Assembly (NCBI GenBank): GCA_963576475.1
Contig: OY754987.1
Span: 4,562,036 to 4,626,035 of the forward strand
Length of the DNA: 64,000 bases
Source: Molanna angustata
Taxonomy: Eukaryota > Arthropoda > Insecta > Trichoptera > Molannidae
Direction of reading: 5' to 3'
Positions 20,163-32,560 of the stretch are shown here, in pieces. The notes under the pieces were generated by a model that was not told the DNA's origin, ran no database searches, and saw only the letters and a program-made list of their open reading frames with translations. The stretch's first letter is position 1. Every line of letters starts with the position of its first letter. Position numbers and translations under genes: made by a program.

Positions 20163-20285
20163 GAATTTACCAAAATTTGCTACGATTGATTTGAAATTTT
20201 ATTCTGGTATCGTATCGAAATGTCAAAATTATTTTGTTGCTACGAAACGTTTCGATGATGTACAGTAGCAAATTTTGGTAAATTC
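20163..20285. repeat. Inverted repeat upstream of the four-exon gene
   Basis: Perfect 21-bp arms (20163-20183 and 20265-20285, core 'ttaccaaaatttgctac') lie 81 bp apart. Between them is the 12-bp palindrome CGAAACGTTTCG (20243-20254). The left arm is only 37 bp upstream of the start codon, so the structure lies in the 5' UTR or promoter. It may be a small MITE. Confidence 0.85.
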
Positions 20286-20479
20286 ATATTTTTCTCTAAG
20301 TTCCTACTTAAGTACACTGACTTATTTTACTTAGGTACCTTCACAATACAACATTTATTATTATTTTCATTTTAATATAGGCAATACGACAATTTAAGGA
20401 CGATTTGTGCCATTTGACGACGTGAGAATTTTATTTAAATACAAACAAAAAACACTTTAATAAACAGCGTGTTGCTAGA

Positions 20480-20732
20480 AAAAATAGTAGAAGTGTTTTC
20501 AACATTTCTCTAGTGAATGCTTCCCCGATATGTTTGCCGGATGGATGATGACCGTATTCCTAAAAACGTATTAGACACCTGTCCCGAAGGCAGAAGAAGT
20601 AGAGGCAGACCTAGGTTGAGGTGGCTGGACGACGTGCTGTGCGATATAAGAGAAATGGACCTGATAAATTGGAGAAGACTGGAAGGAGGCCAGGGTCCGT
20701 AGCGGACTGTAGTGCCAATGATGATGATGATG
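20480..20732 (+). mobile_element. LINE 3' end with GAT tail
   Basis: The plus-strand frame gives RMDDDRIPKNVLDTCPEGR then GRPRLRWLDDVLCDIREMD and WRRLEGGQGP. This is a common insect LINE C-terminus (RMDDxRIPKKxL ... GRPRxRWxDxVxxDL). A GATGATGATGAT tail follows. Confidence 0.8.
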
Positions 20733-21362
20733 ATTGTCACTTGTCAATTAAGCTATGTACATGTGATTGTCACTCGTAAATTACGTTATGTACATATGAG
20801 TCTCACTCGTAAATTACGTTATGTACATATTATGATTGACACTCGTAAATTCCGTTATGTACATATAATTGTCACTCGTAAATTACGTTATGTATGATTG
20901 TAACTTGTAAATTACGTTATGTACATATGAGTCTCACTCGTAAATTACGTTATGTACATATTATGATTGACACTGGTAAATTACGTTATGTAGGACATAT
21001 AATTGTCACTCGTAAATTACGTTATGTATGATTGTAACTTGTAAATTACGTTATGTGCATATAATTGTCACTCATTAATTACGTAATATATGATTGTAAC
21101 TTGTAAATTACGTTATGTGCATATGATTTTCACTCGTAAATTACGTTAAGTACATAATATGATTGCCACTTGTAAATTACGCAAAGTGCATATGATTGTC
21201 ACTTGTAAATTACGTTATATATGATTGTCACTTGTATACTACGTTAAGTGCATATGATTGTCAATCGTAAATTACGTTATGTACATATGATTGTCACTTG
21301 TAAATTACGTTAAGTGCATATGATTGTCACTCGTAAATTACGTTATGCGTGCTTGTCATTCG
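20733..21362. repeat. Minisatellite, about 31-33 bp unit, some 20 copies
   Basis: Units read like 'attgtcactcgtaaattacg' plus 'ttatgtacatatg', with variants (tgtgcatatg, tatgtatg, gtctcactcg). Lengths vary by loss of the 'tacata' part. The array starts directly at the LINE tail, which may have seeded it. Confidence 0.92.
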
Positions 21363-22024
21363 TAAAGATAATTCGATACATAAAAATACTTAAATTCAAG
21401 TGTGGGACGTCAAATCAAATAGTTGTTATTGGTTTTTGAGCCTATTTTCATTAATTTATTTATGTATGTTCACAAAAATACATTAGTTGGACTCTAATCT
21501 TCTTAAACTGACTCAAATTGAATTTTACTTTAAATGCAACTGGTGATTTCCAATAACGAATCGCAAATTGGATGTTGTAAAATAAAATATTTCAGACAAG
21601 ATCTAGAGTTAAGAAGTGAGAATACCACTCTTAACGAAACAGATTGCAGTGTTTGATAGATAAATATAAATTTTGATTAAAATTTGAAGTAAGCAAACAA
21701 CAATACGTCTACTAGAGATGGACAAATTTGATTCAAGACTATAGGCGCAAGACCAAAACTAAAAAAATTACAAAATGTTGATAGTAATAAAACCAAATCG
21801 ATTCCCAACTGTAACGTAATAAAATGTTAAAGGGGGTACTACGCACCTAATTACATATTCATTGAAACTCTTGACTATTTACTAATAATTTTTCAAAATT
21901 TATCAGAATTTTGACAATTATATTATGCTCGTTGCTCACTGCTCCACTAAGTATGTTTATGCAGCGCAGTTGTTCGCTGTATAATACGTTATTCGATGGC
22001 TTGGACATATTTTTATTGAATAAG

Positions 22025-22060
22025 AGACAGTTTATTTATTTATTTATTCATTAAGGAATA
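22025..22060. repeat. (TTTA)n simple repeat
   Basis: 'tttatttatttatttattca' with its neighbours; a probable poly-A-like tail of a minus-strand retroelement. Confidence 0.6.
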
Positions 22061-22239
22061 CAAGCAGTTACAGAATATGAATGTGTGTATAACTAATAGC
22101 AACATATAAATCATCGTTTATCTGCAATCATGCAGTATTCATAATGTATACAAGTGAAAGTTTGCAAAGTAATACAATAAAAATAAAAGGCCATAAATGA
22201 TAAAACAAATAAAAAAATAATATTGAGGAGAGAAAAATA

Positions 22240-22620
22240 AATAATCTTCTTCTTCTTCTTCTTCTTGTTCTTTCATTAGGCCCAGGGCCTGTTTTATGCT
22301 GCATTTTCAACCCCCTGTGATGTGGACTGACTATCTCGCAATTTTTTTGGTGGGCGTCCTCGTGGTCGAGACCCCTCCGGTACGTTGTCTCGGGCTATCT
22401 TTGGGATCCTATCTTCGGACATGCGGCTGACGTGTTCGTTCCAGTACCTCCTTCTTTGGCGCCCCCATCTTACGATGTCCTCATCTTCGCAGATTCTTCG
22501 GACCTCTGTATTTCTGACTCTATCGCGAAGGCTTTTGCCAGCTATGCATCGTAGTATTTTCATTTCGCTGGTGCGCAGGAGTTGTTTGGTACGGACCGTA
22601 TCAGCTCTGGATTATTTTAT
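22240..22620 (-). mobile_element. LINE 3' fragment, same family as 516-1197
   Basis: The minus-strand frame 22563-22294 reads MKILRCIAGKSLRDRVRNTE then RICEDEDIVRWGRQRRRYWN, EHVSRMSEDRIPKIARD and RPRGRPPKKLRD. A TTC-rich tract (22,245-22,267) is its GAA tail in reverse. A stop ends the frame. Confidence 0.82.
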
Positions 22621-23699
22621 GTATGAATGCTGTCCTATTTCATGTTTGAATGCTGCGTATGATTTGGAAAAGATGTGAGAAGATGAGTTTAGGAGAGGTG
22701 TATGATTTATTGGAATCATCAGATCACTAGGTTATCACAAAACGTAAGTAAAATATGGCGTTCGTTTCATGATTGCTCCATATAACTTCATATTTTTTAT
22801 ATTTGTTTAATCATTTAATTGTTTATTAATTAATTTATTTATTTGTTCATTTACTTTTTATTTTATTATAAAATAAATAAAATATCGGTAATAACTGTCT
22901 TAACTGGCCCATAAGCTGGTGACTTATTTGGTGATTCGTTATGGATTTGACTATTTTTACTCTGTGAAAAAAATTGAAATAAAAAAAAATGGTTTTCAAT
23001 GATTTTGAAACTGCCAAAAAATTTAGTATAAGATTAAGTACACAAGACTAAGCAGCAAGAACAAGATTAAATTAATATGAACTTTTGTTTTGCCCATCAC
23101 TACATTTGAGAATATTAGTTTCTGAAGTTCACCACAGACTTATGTAGGTAAGAGATTCGTTTCAGAAGAAATAAATGAAAAACTTCAATATGTATTTCGT
23201 TTTTAATTTAAAACAGGGTTTTGACCGATACTATTATTTTTTATTTTAGGTATTTGGTTCTGACCGCTTGGTTTACCGGGCTGTGAGCTTGTTATTCTTT
23301 CTATGTGGCCAAACCACTTTAGGGCGTTTATTTTCATTTTACTTACGATATATCTTTCAATATATACAAGATATGCAAGATACCTATCTTATGCAATTTT
23401 TAAAATGAACCTTGTATATTTTGCGCTATATAAACGGGAAATAGTATTGTCACAACTAGAAATATAATTAAAAATAAACTAACATCTATACAACATTATG
23501 ATATAAGTACTTCAGGATTATATCTATACTACAAACAAAACAATATTTCTGTCAAATTGAACAAACCGACTATTGTCATAAAAACATGCAGAAAAACTAT
23601 TATTAAGAAACAATCCATTATGTAAATGGGAAAGCATCTTACAATGACTGTTGACATGTTTTTTATCAAAGGCTAGAAGGTGCTTAGACTGAGATTATA

Positions 23700-24810
23700 A
23701 CTTCAAGGTTTATATTTTAGTGTCTAAGGAATTATATGATCGTCTGGTCAGTGGACTGAAATGGCCTACATCATTATCTACTCAAAATTGTATTCGCTTA
23801 AACGAAATACGTTCTTTTATTTTTTACTCTTCACACTATGGAATAGTGGAGAATCATAATTTCACAATTCTAAGCGTATTTTTTACATCAATTTCTCAAC
23901 AGGTATCATGTAGAGAGTTTACACTATGAGATTCGCCGTGATGTATTTGTATGTATGGCGTACGATTATCCTTTTTGTGTCCTCTCTACAGTCCGATTGA
24001 CTTCTTATTGATATCATACCTGTTACTTACTTACTTACATATGTAAAGTCTATAAACTTTGAGCTGATTAGTTTTCCATAGATATCCTTTAATTTCTTCT
24101 CGATTTCATCTGTCCAAATTTTCAAAATGTTCTCACGGTTTGGAAAATCGAGGTATTTTTATACTGTTTGAAATTTTGATGCAATAAAAATACACTCATC
24201 AAAAATTCATTCAAGGATTAAAGAAAAAAATTAATTCATTTAAAGAAAAAAATCTATGGTCTGCCATATCAATGTGAAATAAATTTCATATTTGTATTAA
24301 AAATTTAGATAACAGAAGTAAAATAGCTTCTGTATGTGAAAATTGAGTGATCAACTTCATATTGATATTGTATGTGTCTCTATAGACAAGTACATTTTTT
24401 ACTCTCCACTTCTATCTTCCTCAAGGGGTAGGCAGTGACAACCGAACATCGCATTCTTCTATCTTGACACATACAATATATACATTGCCTCATCAACATT
24501 GATACACTGTCTCATGTATGCTCATCTTGCTAGTAATGCAATTTTACTTAAAATTTCTTAACAGGTATCATGTAGAAAGTGCATACTATGAGTTACGTGA
24601 CAATGTTTTTGTGTGTATGGTGTATTGTGAAAACTTTTATCCTCTGGGAATCTTATATTTGTTTAAGAATCTAATAGAAATGTACTTTGTAAAAATGCAT
24701 TTAGAGATTGTCAACCTTTCAAGAAAAAAAATGAACACTTACGTACTATGGTGTGGAGAGTTTAGTGTTGGCTACAACCCACTCTTATTAAATCAGAAAC
24801 ACTATTAGGT
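23700..24810. repeat. Dispersed repeat R3, copy 1
   Basis: The complement of 57,905-58,700 matches over most of this length. The frame 24518-24808 (starts MLILLVMQFYLKFLNRYH) is kept in part in both copies (96 and 91 codons). The motif FLNRYHVES...VFVCM also appears in an earlier, diverged unit at about 23,880-23,990, so the repeat contains an old internal duplication. A 'ggggtaggcag' LINE tail (24,425) sits inside both copies. Class unknown. Confidence 0.6.
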
Positions 24811-25170
24811 TGAAAAAAATTGTCAATAGGCCATTTTCAAAAAATATGTTCATCAACATGTCAACAGTTATCGTGTTCTTCTATTCCATCCTTGATATGT
24901 ACATTCAACCATTCGGCGAATGGTACCTACACCTCCATGTATGACAGTCTTAGGCATATTGAAGAGATTCAGTATTTGAAAATCCTGTAGCAGACAAGGT
25001 CATCCTTCGAATCGATGAAATATCTCTGGATATTTTAATCTTCACGCTTCCGACAAACTTCCCGAAAACTATCGGAAGAAATTCTGAAAGCAATATGTTT
25101 AAAAAACTAAAGGATGCGCTGACAAATTATCATGTAAATACGTAAGGAGTTTATAGTTAAGGAACATATC

Positions 25171-25632
25171 CAACAATATGTTCAAAACACTAAAGAATGT
25201 GCTGTCGAATTGTCATTTACGGAGAGTATATTACAACAATATGTTCAAAACACTAAAGAATGTTCTGTCGAATTATCATTAACGGAGAGTATACTACAAC
25301 AATATGTTCAAAACACTAAAGAATGTGCTGTCGAATTATCATTTACGGAGAGTATACTACAACAATATGTTCCAAACACTAAAGAATGTGCTGTCGAATT
25401 ATCATTTACGGAGAGTGTACTACAAGAATGTTCAAAACACTAAAGAATGTGCTGTCGAATTATCATTTACGGAGAGTGTACTACAACAATATTCAAAACA
25501 CTAAAGAATGTGCTGTCGAATTATAATTTACGGAGAGTATATTAGGTACAACAAAATGTTCAAAATACTAAAGAATGTGCCTTCGAATTATCATTTACGG
25601 AGAGTAGGTATACTACAACAATATGTTCAAAA
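25171..25632 (+). repeat. 63-bp minisatellite, about seven to eight copies
   Basis: Units carry 'caacaatatgttcaaaacac', 'taaagaatgtgctgtcgaat' and 'tatcatttacggagagta'. The 63-bp period is a multiple of three, so the first four units read as a 21-residue repeat. Later units have indels that break the frame, which argues against a protein. Confidence 0.92.
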
Positions 25633-26089
25633 GGTGCGCTTTTGTATATTTTAGGATGTTTTTTCAAAGCATTGTTGTATATTTTAAGCATTGTTGATTT
25701 ATTCTAGTGAGGCGGCTATCTTATATTAAAATAATGTATATGTTTATATGATCATAAATAAATAAAAAAAATAAAAAATATTTTTGGTTCTTTTTTAAAT
25801 TTATTCTTTACATATTGGAGAAATAGTCCGCGTAATTTTTCGATGTTCATAAATGCTGTGACATAATTTCTAAAGTTGCATCTATGAGATTGCGTGTGTG
25901 TGATTCTGGTTTTACGGGCCAGTAGGGAAGCTGTTTATAAAAGCTTTTCTAGGTTCCCCCTGCTAACATCTAAACCATTCAAAGCTATCAGCAGATAATG
26001 GGAGTAAATAGAAATATGGTCCATATTCAACCAGTACAATATTCAACTGGTCAATATATGAGTTCACATTTATTTTTCCACATTGAATT

Positions 26090-26524
26090 CACAATATTAT
26101 ATTTATTTTTAATAAACATTAGACAAATGCAAAACAATTACATTCATATGGGAATAAAGAATTTCAATTGCCTCCCAGATGAAATGAAAGAGATTAACGA
26201 TTTAAAAATGTTCAAACAAAGACTGTAAAAAACATTTCACAATCTAAACGTGGTGTATGTAATGATGTATGTATTGATATGACCAAATTTTTTTTGGATT
26301 GCTCGTTTTCTATTGTTTTTTATTTATATATTTTTTTTCACCGTTGTATAACTATGTATCAATTGTAGCTACCTATTATCTGATATGTAATGATACCCTC
26401 ATCAAGCACAAGGTTTTACTAGTAAATTAATTATGTATTAGTTTTCACTGATCCACTAATAAAGCAATGCAATATTATCTGTTTGTAAAACTCTCTATCA
26501 ACCAATAAATAAATAAATAAAATA
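26090..26524 (+). mobile_element. LINE 3' end (short C-terminal piece)
   Basis: HMGIKNFNCLPDEMKEINDL then KMFKQRL and a stop at 26,228 match LINE C-termini (WNxLPxxIK...FKxxL). A 3' UTR ends in AAATAAATAAAT at about 26,506-26,521. Confidence 0.65.
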
Positions 26525-26984
26525 CTTAGTAAGCACTATACACAATAACAATACTACGCCACACTATGCAAAATAATTCAATTTATGATACGTACATAAA
26601 TATTATCTTCTTCGATAATAATTAAGCAAATTTCTGAATACTAACATAAATATATCTATAGGTAAGTTTATGAGGCATGGTGTAAATTATGGAGTTGGAA
26701 GTAAATGGGTAAGAATGAAGGGGAAGGGGGGTGGTATAGCGAGACTCTACCCACCTCGTAAAAATGTATCGATTTTAAGGTGTCTCATTTACCCCCAGAC
26801 CACCCCATTTCGCCTCTCCCCAATTTTACCAGGAATTTCAATTTTTAGTTGCCAACGAAGCTAATTTGGCTTATTTCACAATATACGTCGTTTCCCTACT
26901 CGGTGTAGGGAGAGAAAACCTATCACCAGACTCCTCTCTCTCGATCCCAAATTTACTATCGAAATTTCCCTGCGCCCTGTACAA

Positions 26985-27125
26985 GTGGTGGTTTTTTTTT
27001 TTTGCAAAATAGTAGGTAATTTCTTCTGATTAACCAAAGCTTTCAGTACAGAGAGGCAAGACTTGAGCCAGGGATGATTACATTAAATAAATGTTTCCCC
27101 TCTGCTGCGAATTGAACCGGCGATC
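26985..27125 (-). repeat. SINE family S3, degenerate minus-strand copy
   Basis: 'gcgccctgtacaagtggtgg' (body) and 'ctgctgcgaattgaaccggc' (B-box side) are in the order seen at 42,749-42,930. Heavily mutated. Confidence 0.55.
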
Positions 27126-27155
27126 GACTAAAGAAGCCTTCGATTTATGCATTGA

Positions 27156-27306
27156 AAAAATATTAATACGTGACGCGAAAATATTAATACGTGACGCGAA
27201 AATATTAATACGCGACGCGAAAATATTAATATGTGACTCGAAAATATTAATACGTGACGCGAAAATATTAATACGTGACGCGAAAATATTAATACGTGAC
27301 GCGAAA
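27156..27306 (+). repeat. 21-bp minisatellite, about seven copies
   Basis: The unit is 'aaaatattaatacgtgacgc' plus g, with few variants. It is a multiple of three, so it reads ILIRDAK repeatedly in one frame and NIFASRI in another; I treat neither as a protein. Confidence 0.93.
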
Positions 27307-27419
27307 ACTTCGGGCCACTTTATGAGCAAAATGCGCGCACGGAGGAGTGTGAGATTTGGCATAGTTGAAAGTTTATGTGGAGAAGAAGTACAAAAAGCTA
27401 AAATTTATACATAATATGT

Positions 27420-29000
27420 TTAAAAATTCATTAAATCAAATAAAATAAATTTCACACTAAACCATAGATGGTTAACTTTTATATTACTGATGTCAAACAC
27501 GTAATGACAAACGCAGTTATTTTATACAATAACAAATAAAAATAAATTCAAATGCAGAACATGTCAAAAAAATACATAATGTATAGGTAGGTACTGTGAA
27601 ACAATATAAATGGTAATCAATCACAATTTTTTTAAGAACAATCTTTACGGGTGGAGAGCCATCAAAAATAAAAAAAACGCGTTTGTTGCAATTTATCCTT
27701 TTCTTTAAATAATTAACAATAAACGCATTCAACCACTAATTATTCTACGGTAGTGTACATTAAGATATCTGCAAAAACAAATTCTAGGCTAACTAAGTCC
27801 CATTTTTTGGATTTGCCGTTATTTTAGGGGTAGGTACATATATTGATGCTTCCGAACCTATTTTATTTAAGGTAACTACTTTTGCGAGCTACAATTTACT
27901 ATATACGCAATGCCATGCACGTCATTTTGCGTGGAAACTGTAATAGTTTTGCAAACGAAAGGGTTTTGCGTTTCGCAAAGCTCCCCTTCAGCCATAGTTT
28001 ATTATGGGAATAGTTCATTGTTGGGGAACGGTGCGCAATTAGAGGCTCAAGAAGTAAAAAGATAAACAATAGAATACTGAATGATGGAAATAGGGGTGCG
28101 TTTTCAATTGTGACTCACTCGTTTGTATGCGGATCGTATATAAGTATTAACATTTTCCAATATAGTTTTTTTTTAATCCGAATCTCCCCCATGTGTGGAT
28201 AATATGTAGGTACATGGGGTAAAGTAGGCCTTTAGAGGAAAAATTAATTTTCCTTTCAAATCGGATATGTTAATCAGTCCCTGATGAACTGCTTATGTAG
28301 CATCGTTTGCTTTAACAAGAGCTGTGATAGATTAAAAGACCCCAGATTTATATCAATTTCTGAACATAGATAGATTTTCAGCTATTGCAATATTTTTATA
28401 GTTTTGGATTGTTCCTCTAGTTATTTGATATTTATCAAATGACAAATGAAATGTTATTTATGTAAGTACCGAATTTGACATAATATGCATGTGAGAATTT
28501 GTGGGCATGTGGGTTTTACGTTAAGAGATAAAATACTTTTTTATATACTAACGAGGCCACCTTCAATTTCAACAACCTGCTCAATAACATTGACTTCTTT
28601 CATATTCAATCTCTGATCTAAATTTCGATAAAGCACCAACTTAGAACTGATAACACAACTCAAAATTCCACACTTTAGTATATACATATATGTATCACCC
28701 TAAAAGACGCTAGTTCAATTGTTTTTCGTTAAGCCTATGTAGGTACGTTAGAATTCCATGCTATGATTCTATTTTGTAATCTTCTTTGTATGGTTACTTA
28801 TATGTTCCTGGTATGATCCTTAATTTTGTTATTCTTATTTGTTAAAAGTTGTACGTAAAACTTTAACATCACTTTATATGATGTCCTGTTATCATGTACC
28901 GTAGTCTGTCATTTGCTGTTATTTCCAAAGTTATTAATCTCTTACAATGTTATTATATTCTATTGTACTTTTGGATATCCAAAATAAATCAAATAAAATA
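27420..29000. other. AT-rich intergenic stretch, nothing recognised
   Basis: No coding frame, tRNA head or clear repeat was identified, apart from an AATAAAATAAAATAAAA tail at about 28,982-29,008, which may close an unrecognised retroelement. Confidence 0.4.
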
Positions 29001-29009
29001 AAATAAAAC

Positions 29010-29310
29010 TACCTTGTGAATAAGAGCGAAAACCAAAATAACCGACGTTGTAAAAAATGTTGCCAAGCAGAAGTGGAGCTGGGCAGGGCATGTCGCCCGA
29101 ACCACAGACTCCAGATGGTCTAAGAAAGTGCTGGAATGGCGACCTAGAACGAGCAAAGTGGCCTCAAACAAGGTGGTCTGATGATATGAGACGAGTGGCT
29201 GGAGGCGGATGGATGCGGTTTGTCTAGGATAGAGAGCTGTGGAGGTCTCAAGGAGAGGGCTATTGCCATTATTGGATGTAGGAGGGCTGACGAAGAAGAA
29301 GATGTGAGAC
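29010..29310 (+). mobile_element. RTE-like LINE 3' fragment
   Basis: Plus-strand translation gives KITDVVKNVAKQKWSWAGHV then ARTTDSRWSKKVLEWRPRT, a widespread RTE-type C-terminus (AxxKWxWAGHxAR...KVLEWRP). It is frameshifted afterwards. A GAAGAAGAAG tail ends it at about 29,300. Confidence 0.78.
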
Positions 29311-31050
29311 ATTATATAGCAAATTATTAGTTCCATAGAAATGAGGTTACTTAGAAGACTGTTCTTCCGCCACCACCACCCCTTCCGTATATGATGACGG
29401 CCCCTTGCAAAACTAAAAGAACACACGAAAATCATAAGAGAAGTCCATAGAACTCTAAAATCTTCACATAAAGTGCTAAAGAGAGCTCATTATAAGGAAT
29501 CAGCAGGCTCACCGTTCGCTGAATGTGAAGATAAGAGTGAACCGTATTTTGACAAAAAGTCTTGAAAGCCCTGAAAATGCTCTTCATGGCTACAAGGTCA
29601 GCATGTCCAATGGGTCCTTAGAATTCCCTCGGACATCGATGTAGAGCATGTTTACCGGGATAAATTCGTACATTCCTATAGATTATGCTCAGAAGCCTGA
29701 TCAGGGTTACAAGGCTGTGCAAAAAAACAATGTATGACAGAATTAAGAGTTAGGAAATAAGAACTTGAAAATTGATATTGTAAACACAATGAATCAACGG
29801 CTTGGCCACATGGAAAAAAAACCCTGACTATAGAGTTAATACATTGGCATGACCATATAAACAACAATTCTGAAAAAAGGATCTGTAATAAGTTTAAATA
29901 ATAGTGTATGAATGCGAGTGAGAAAATGAATGTCTGCAAAGACAAAAGTGTATGGCGCCTGGTTCTCTCTTTCTACTCTAATAAATGGGAAATGGTGTGA
30001 TGACCTATCGGTGATTAAGATCGTTGGCCGAAGGCGGGCAATATCAGCTGATATCTTTAAAAAAGTAATCTAAAATACCTAAGTCAAATATTAATATGAT
30101 GGTATTCCGTTTTAAATTAAATCGATAAAAAAATATAATTCTAAATAATGTCGCAGTAGGTCGATATAGTTATCGAGGATATAAATAAAGAAATCCGTAG
30201 CCTCTATCGATTATTGATGAAAAATCAGCCAAATAAACTGGCAACATAAAATAATGAACCATAAATTAATATCTAAAATCAAAACTGCTTTTAAAAGACG
30301 AAATCAATGGTAATGATATCATTTGAGTCCCGGGTTGTTTTTTCATTTCCAAGAATCGTAATACCTACAAATAAAGTTATTACACGAACACAGTCAAAAG
30401 ATCTGTTTCCACTAACCCAGTGTCTATACGCGATTCAGTCAATGAACATTGTGTCCCTAACTTAAACTGAAACCCGTAGACCGAGGTCAGTAACCCACAC
30501 GCAAAACCGAAACAACCGGAAAAACAGGCAAAACAATCTTCCCCCCTTGAAAGAACCAATTCCAAAACACCACCTTCAACATAGCGTCAAACAAAGCAAA
30601 TCTCCTTTTTGCGGAAAACTTTCGGTCTTTAACCGAATCCTTGGGGAACACCGGCCACACTGAAATTTCAAGAAGTCGAGACTTGAAAACAACGTGATGA
30701 ACGCAGATAAAACTCGCTCATACCTCAAAAAAGACTGATTTTAATTCTCTGATTTCAATCGATGTCTTGATCAGATTCAACTTTTGGAAGAACGACATTT
30801 GACTTGAGGGAATATTGGCATTGGACAATACGGATTTGAAATCTATGGATGTACCTCGTTCTAAAGACCCTGTCTATCTTTTAGTTTTGGCTGTACGTCA
30901 GTGTAAATGTATTTGTGTGTATATGAATGGTTAAAATATACACACGCACACCTTTGTGTAACAAAGGGTGGAAGAAAAATTAATTCCAATCGATTGTGTC
31001 ATAGGAAACAATTTCAACCATATAAACATAGTAGAAGGATTTTTCCTATT
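29311..31050. other. Gene-free stretch
   Basis: No convincing gene. Short frames here have no recognisable domains. A few GC-richer patches (about 30,470-30,700) look neither coding nor tRNA-like to me. Confidence 0.35.
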
Positions 31051-31054
31051 TAAT

Positions 31055-32060
31055 CCAACTGTCGATTCGTTCATGAGAATTCAATTCTCTTAATGAATCG
31101 ACATTATTAAGCCAAGATGCGTGTACGAAGGAACATTTTGTATGGTGTAGTGGACTTTTTGCATGCTAATAACACCAACTAGAGGCCTCGCAGCATATAT
31201 GTTCCCATACATGGATTTACTCAGAATTCGGAGTAGAATATTTTATGTGAGTTTTGTGTGTGTGTGTGTGTCTGTCTGTCCCCCCCTTATAACTTTTGAT
31301 CCGCTCAATTTATAGAGCCCAAATTTTTAGAATATATAAAAAGTTATAGATCTACTAAACTTTTATACTCAGAAGTGTGAATTTTTGTTTCAGTCAGGGG
31401 TTATCAACTTTTGAAATTTTGGTTTATTTTTCCATATATCTCAGAAACCATAAAAGCTAGAACTCTGAAATTTGGTATAAACATAGACAAATACAAAATC
31501 TCAAATTAATTTTTTAAAAAAAATCCAGGGTTTCTCAAACATTTTTTATTAAGAAAAATATTTTTTTATGATAAATTTATGAGTTTAACTGCTGCCTATA
31601 TTTCCAAATTTTTTAAAAATATCAAAAAAAGCCGAAACACCCCAACTAGACAATTTAATTTTATATAAAAAATATTAACATTGTATTAGTACATCTCAAA
31701 TTTTTTTTAATAATTTTTATAAAAATTGAATTTAGTGACGACATTGCATCATACAATTTGTATGGCAATCGCCTACACACAATATCTAAGAAGACTTAAT
31801 TGTTTGATACTAATCTCCAAACATACATACATACCATCATTCTGTTTTCATATTCTGGGTAGGATCAAAGGACTGACCTCCATACTATCCTATCTTGACA
31901 TACATACATATGTAGGTACATGTGTTGTATAGAAAATCAAATATCTTAAAATATTAAATAATTTGTATTTATGGGATTATAGTTTGGTAGGTACTTATTC
32001 TTCAACTATACATACTATCGCTATCGACAGTTGGATCTCATGTGTTACATGCAACTAGTT
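31055..32060 (+). mobile_element. Repeat family R1, copy 3 (well preserved)
   Basis: It starts CCAACTGTCGATTCG and ends CGACAGTTGGATCTCATG then 'ttacatgcaactagtttt'. It contains the subterminal foldback 'gagaattcaattctc', a TG repeat, a C-run and 'gccgaaacaccccaactaga'. It is nearly identical to 46,920-47,830. No long frame; non-autonomous. Confidence 0.88.
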
Positions 32061-32229
32061 TTATTTATTGTACTTAATAAATTGACATACCACGGATGGA
32101 GCTATTTTATTCGACCGGCTTCAAAGCTACTGCTTCTTGCTCAGAACGGATGCCAACTGACTCTCTGTAGTCCCTCTGTGTCCATGCTACATCCACGTAA
32201 ATCAAGAACAAAAAGTTCCTATTTTTTAT

Positions 32230-32560
32230 ATTATTTATTCGTTTCAGTATAACGTTTAAATTATGGCGCGCGCTAGTATCTGAATCCGGACGATTCAGCC
32301 CTATATAAAGACGCCTCAGACCGGGAGCGGCCATTCGATCTACCCTGTTCCAGTTGTCGCGGTCGCGCTGTCCTTGCGACCCCATAGTTTTCAATCCGCG
32401 TAATCATCGTATATTATTCTAATTTAAAATATAATTATTTATTAAGTCAACTATTTTCAATGTATTAAAGTCACTTATCCAAATAAATTCATGTAAGTAA
32501 TTGCACCAATTATCTTTTGATTTCTGCCATCTAATTACCTGTGTTTTACTGTAATATTAA
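32230..32560 (+). mobile_element. Possible solo LTR
   Basis: There is a TATA-like 'cctatataaagacgc' with a GC-rich stretch downstream, and an AATAAA at about 32,482, the order expected of a retroviral-type LTR. I could not define matching ends or a target-site duplication, so this is a guess from layout. Confidence 0.25.

Noticed and set aside
27091..27414. Protein with repeated ILIRDAK
   Set aside because: The frame exists only because the 21-bp minisatellite period is a multiple of three; the other strand is equally open.
32107..32394. 95-codon minus-strand frame
   Set aside because: Overlaps the possible LTR and has no recognisable domain.
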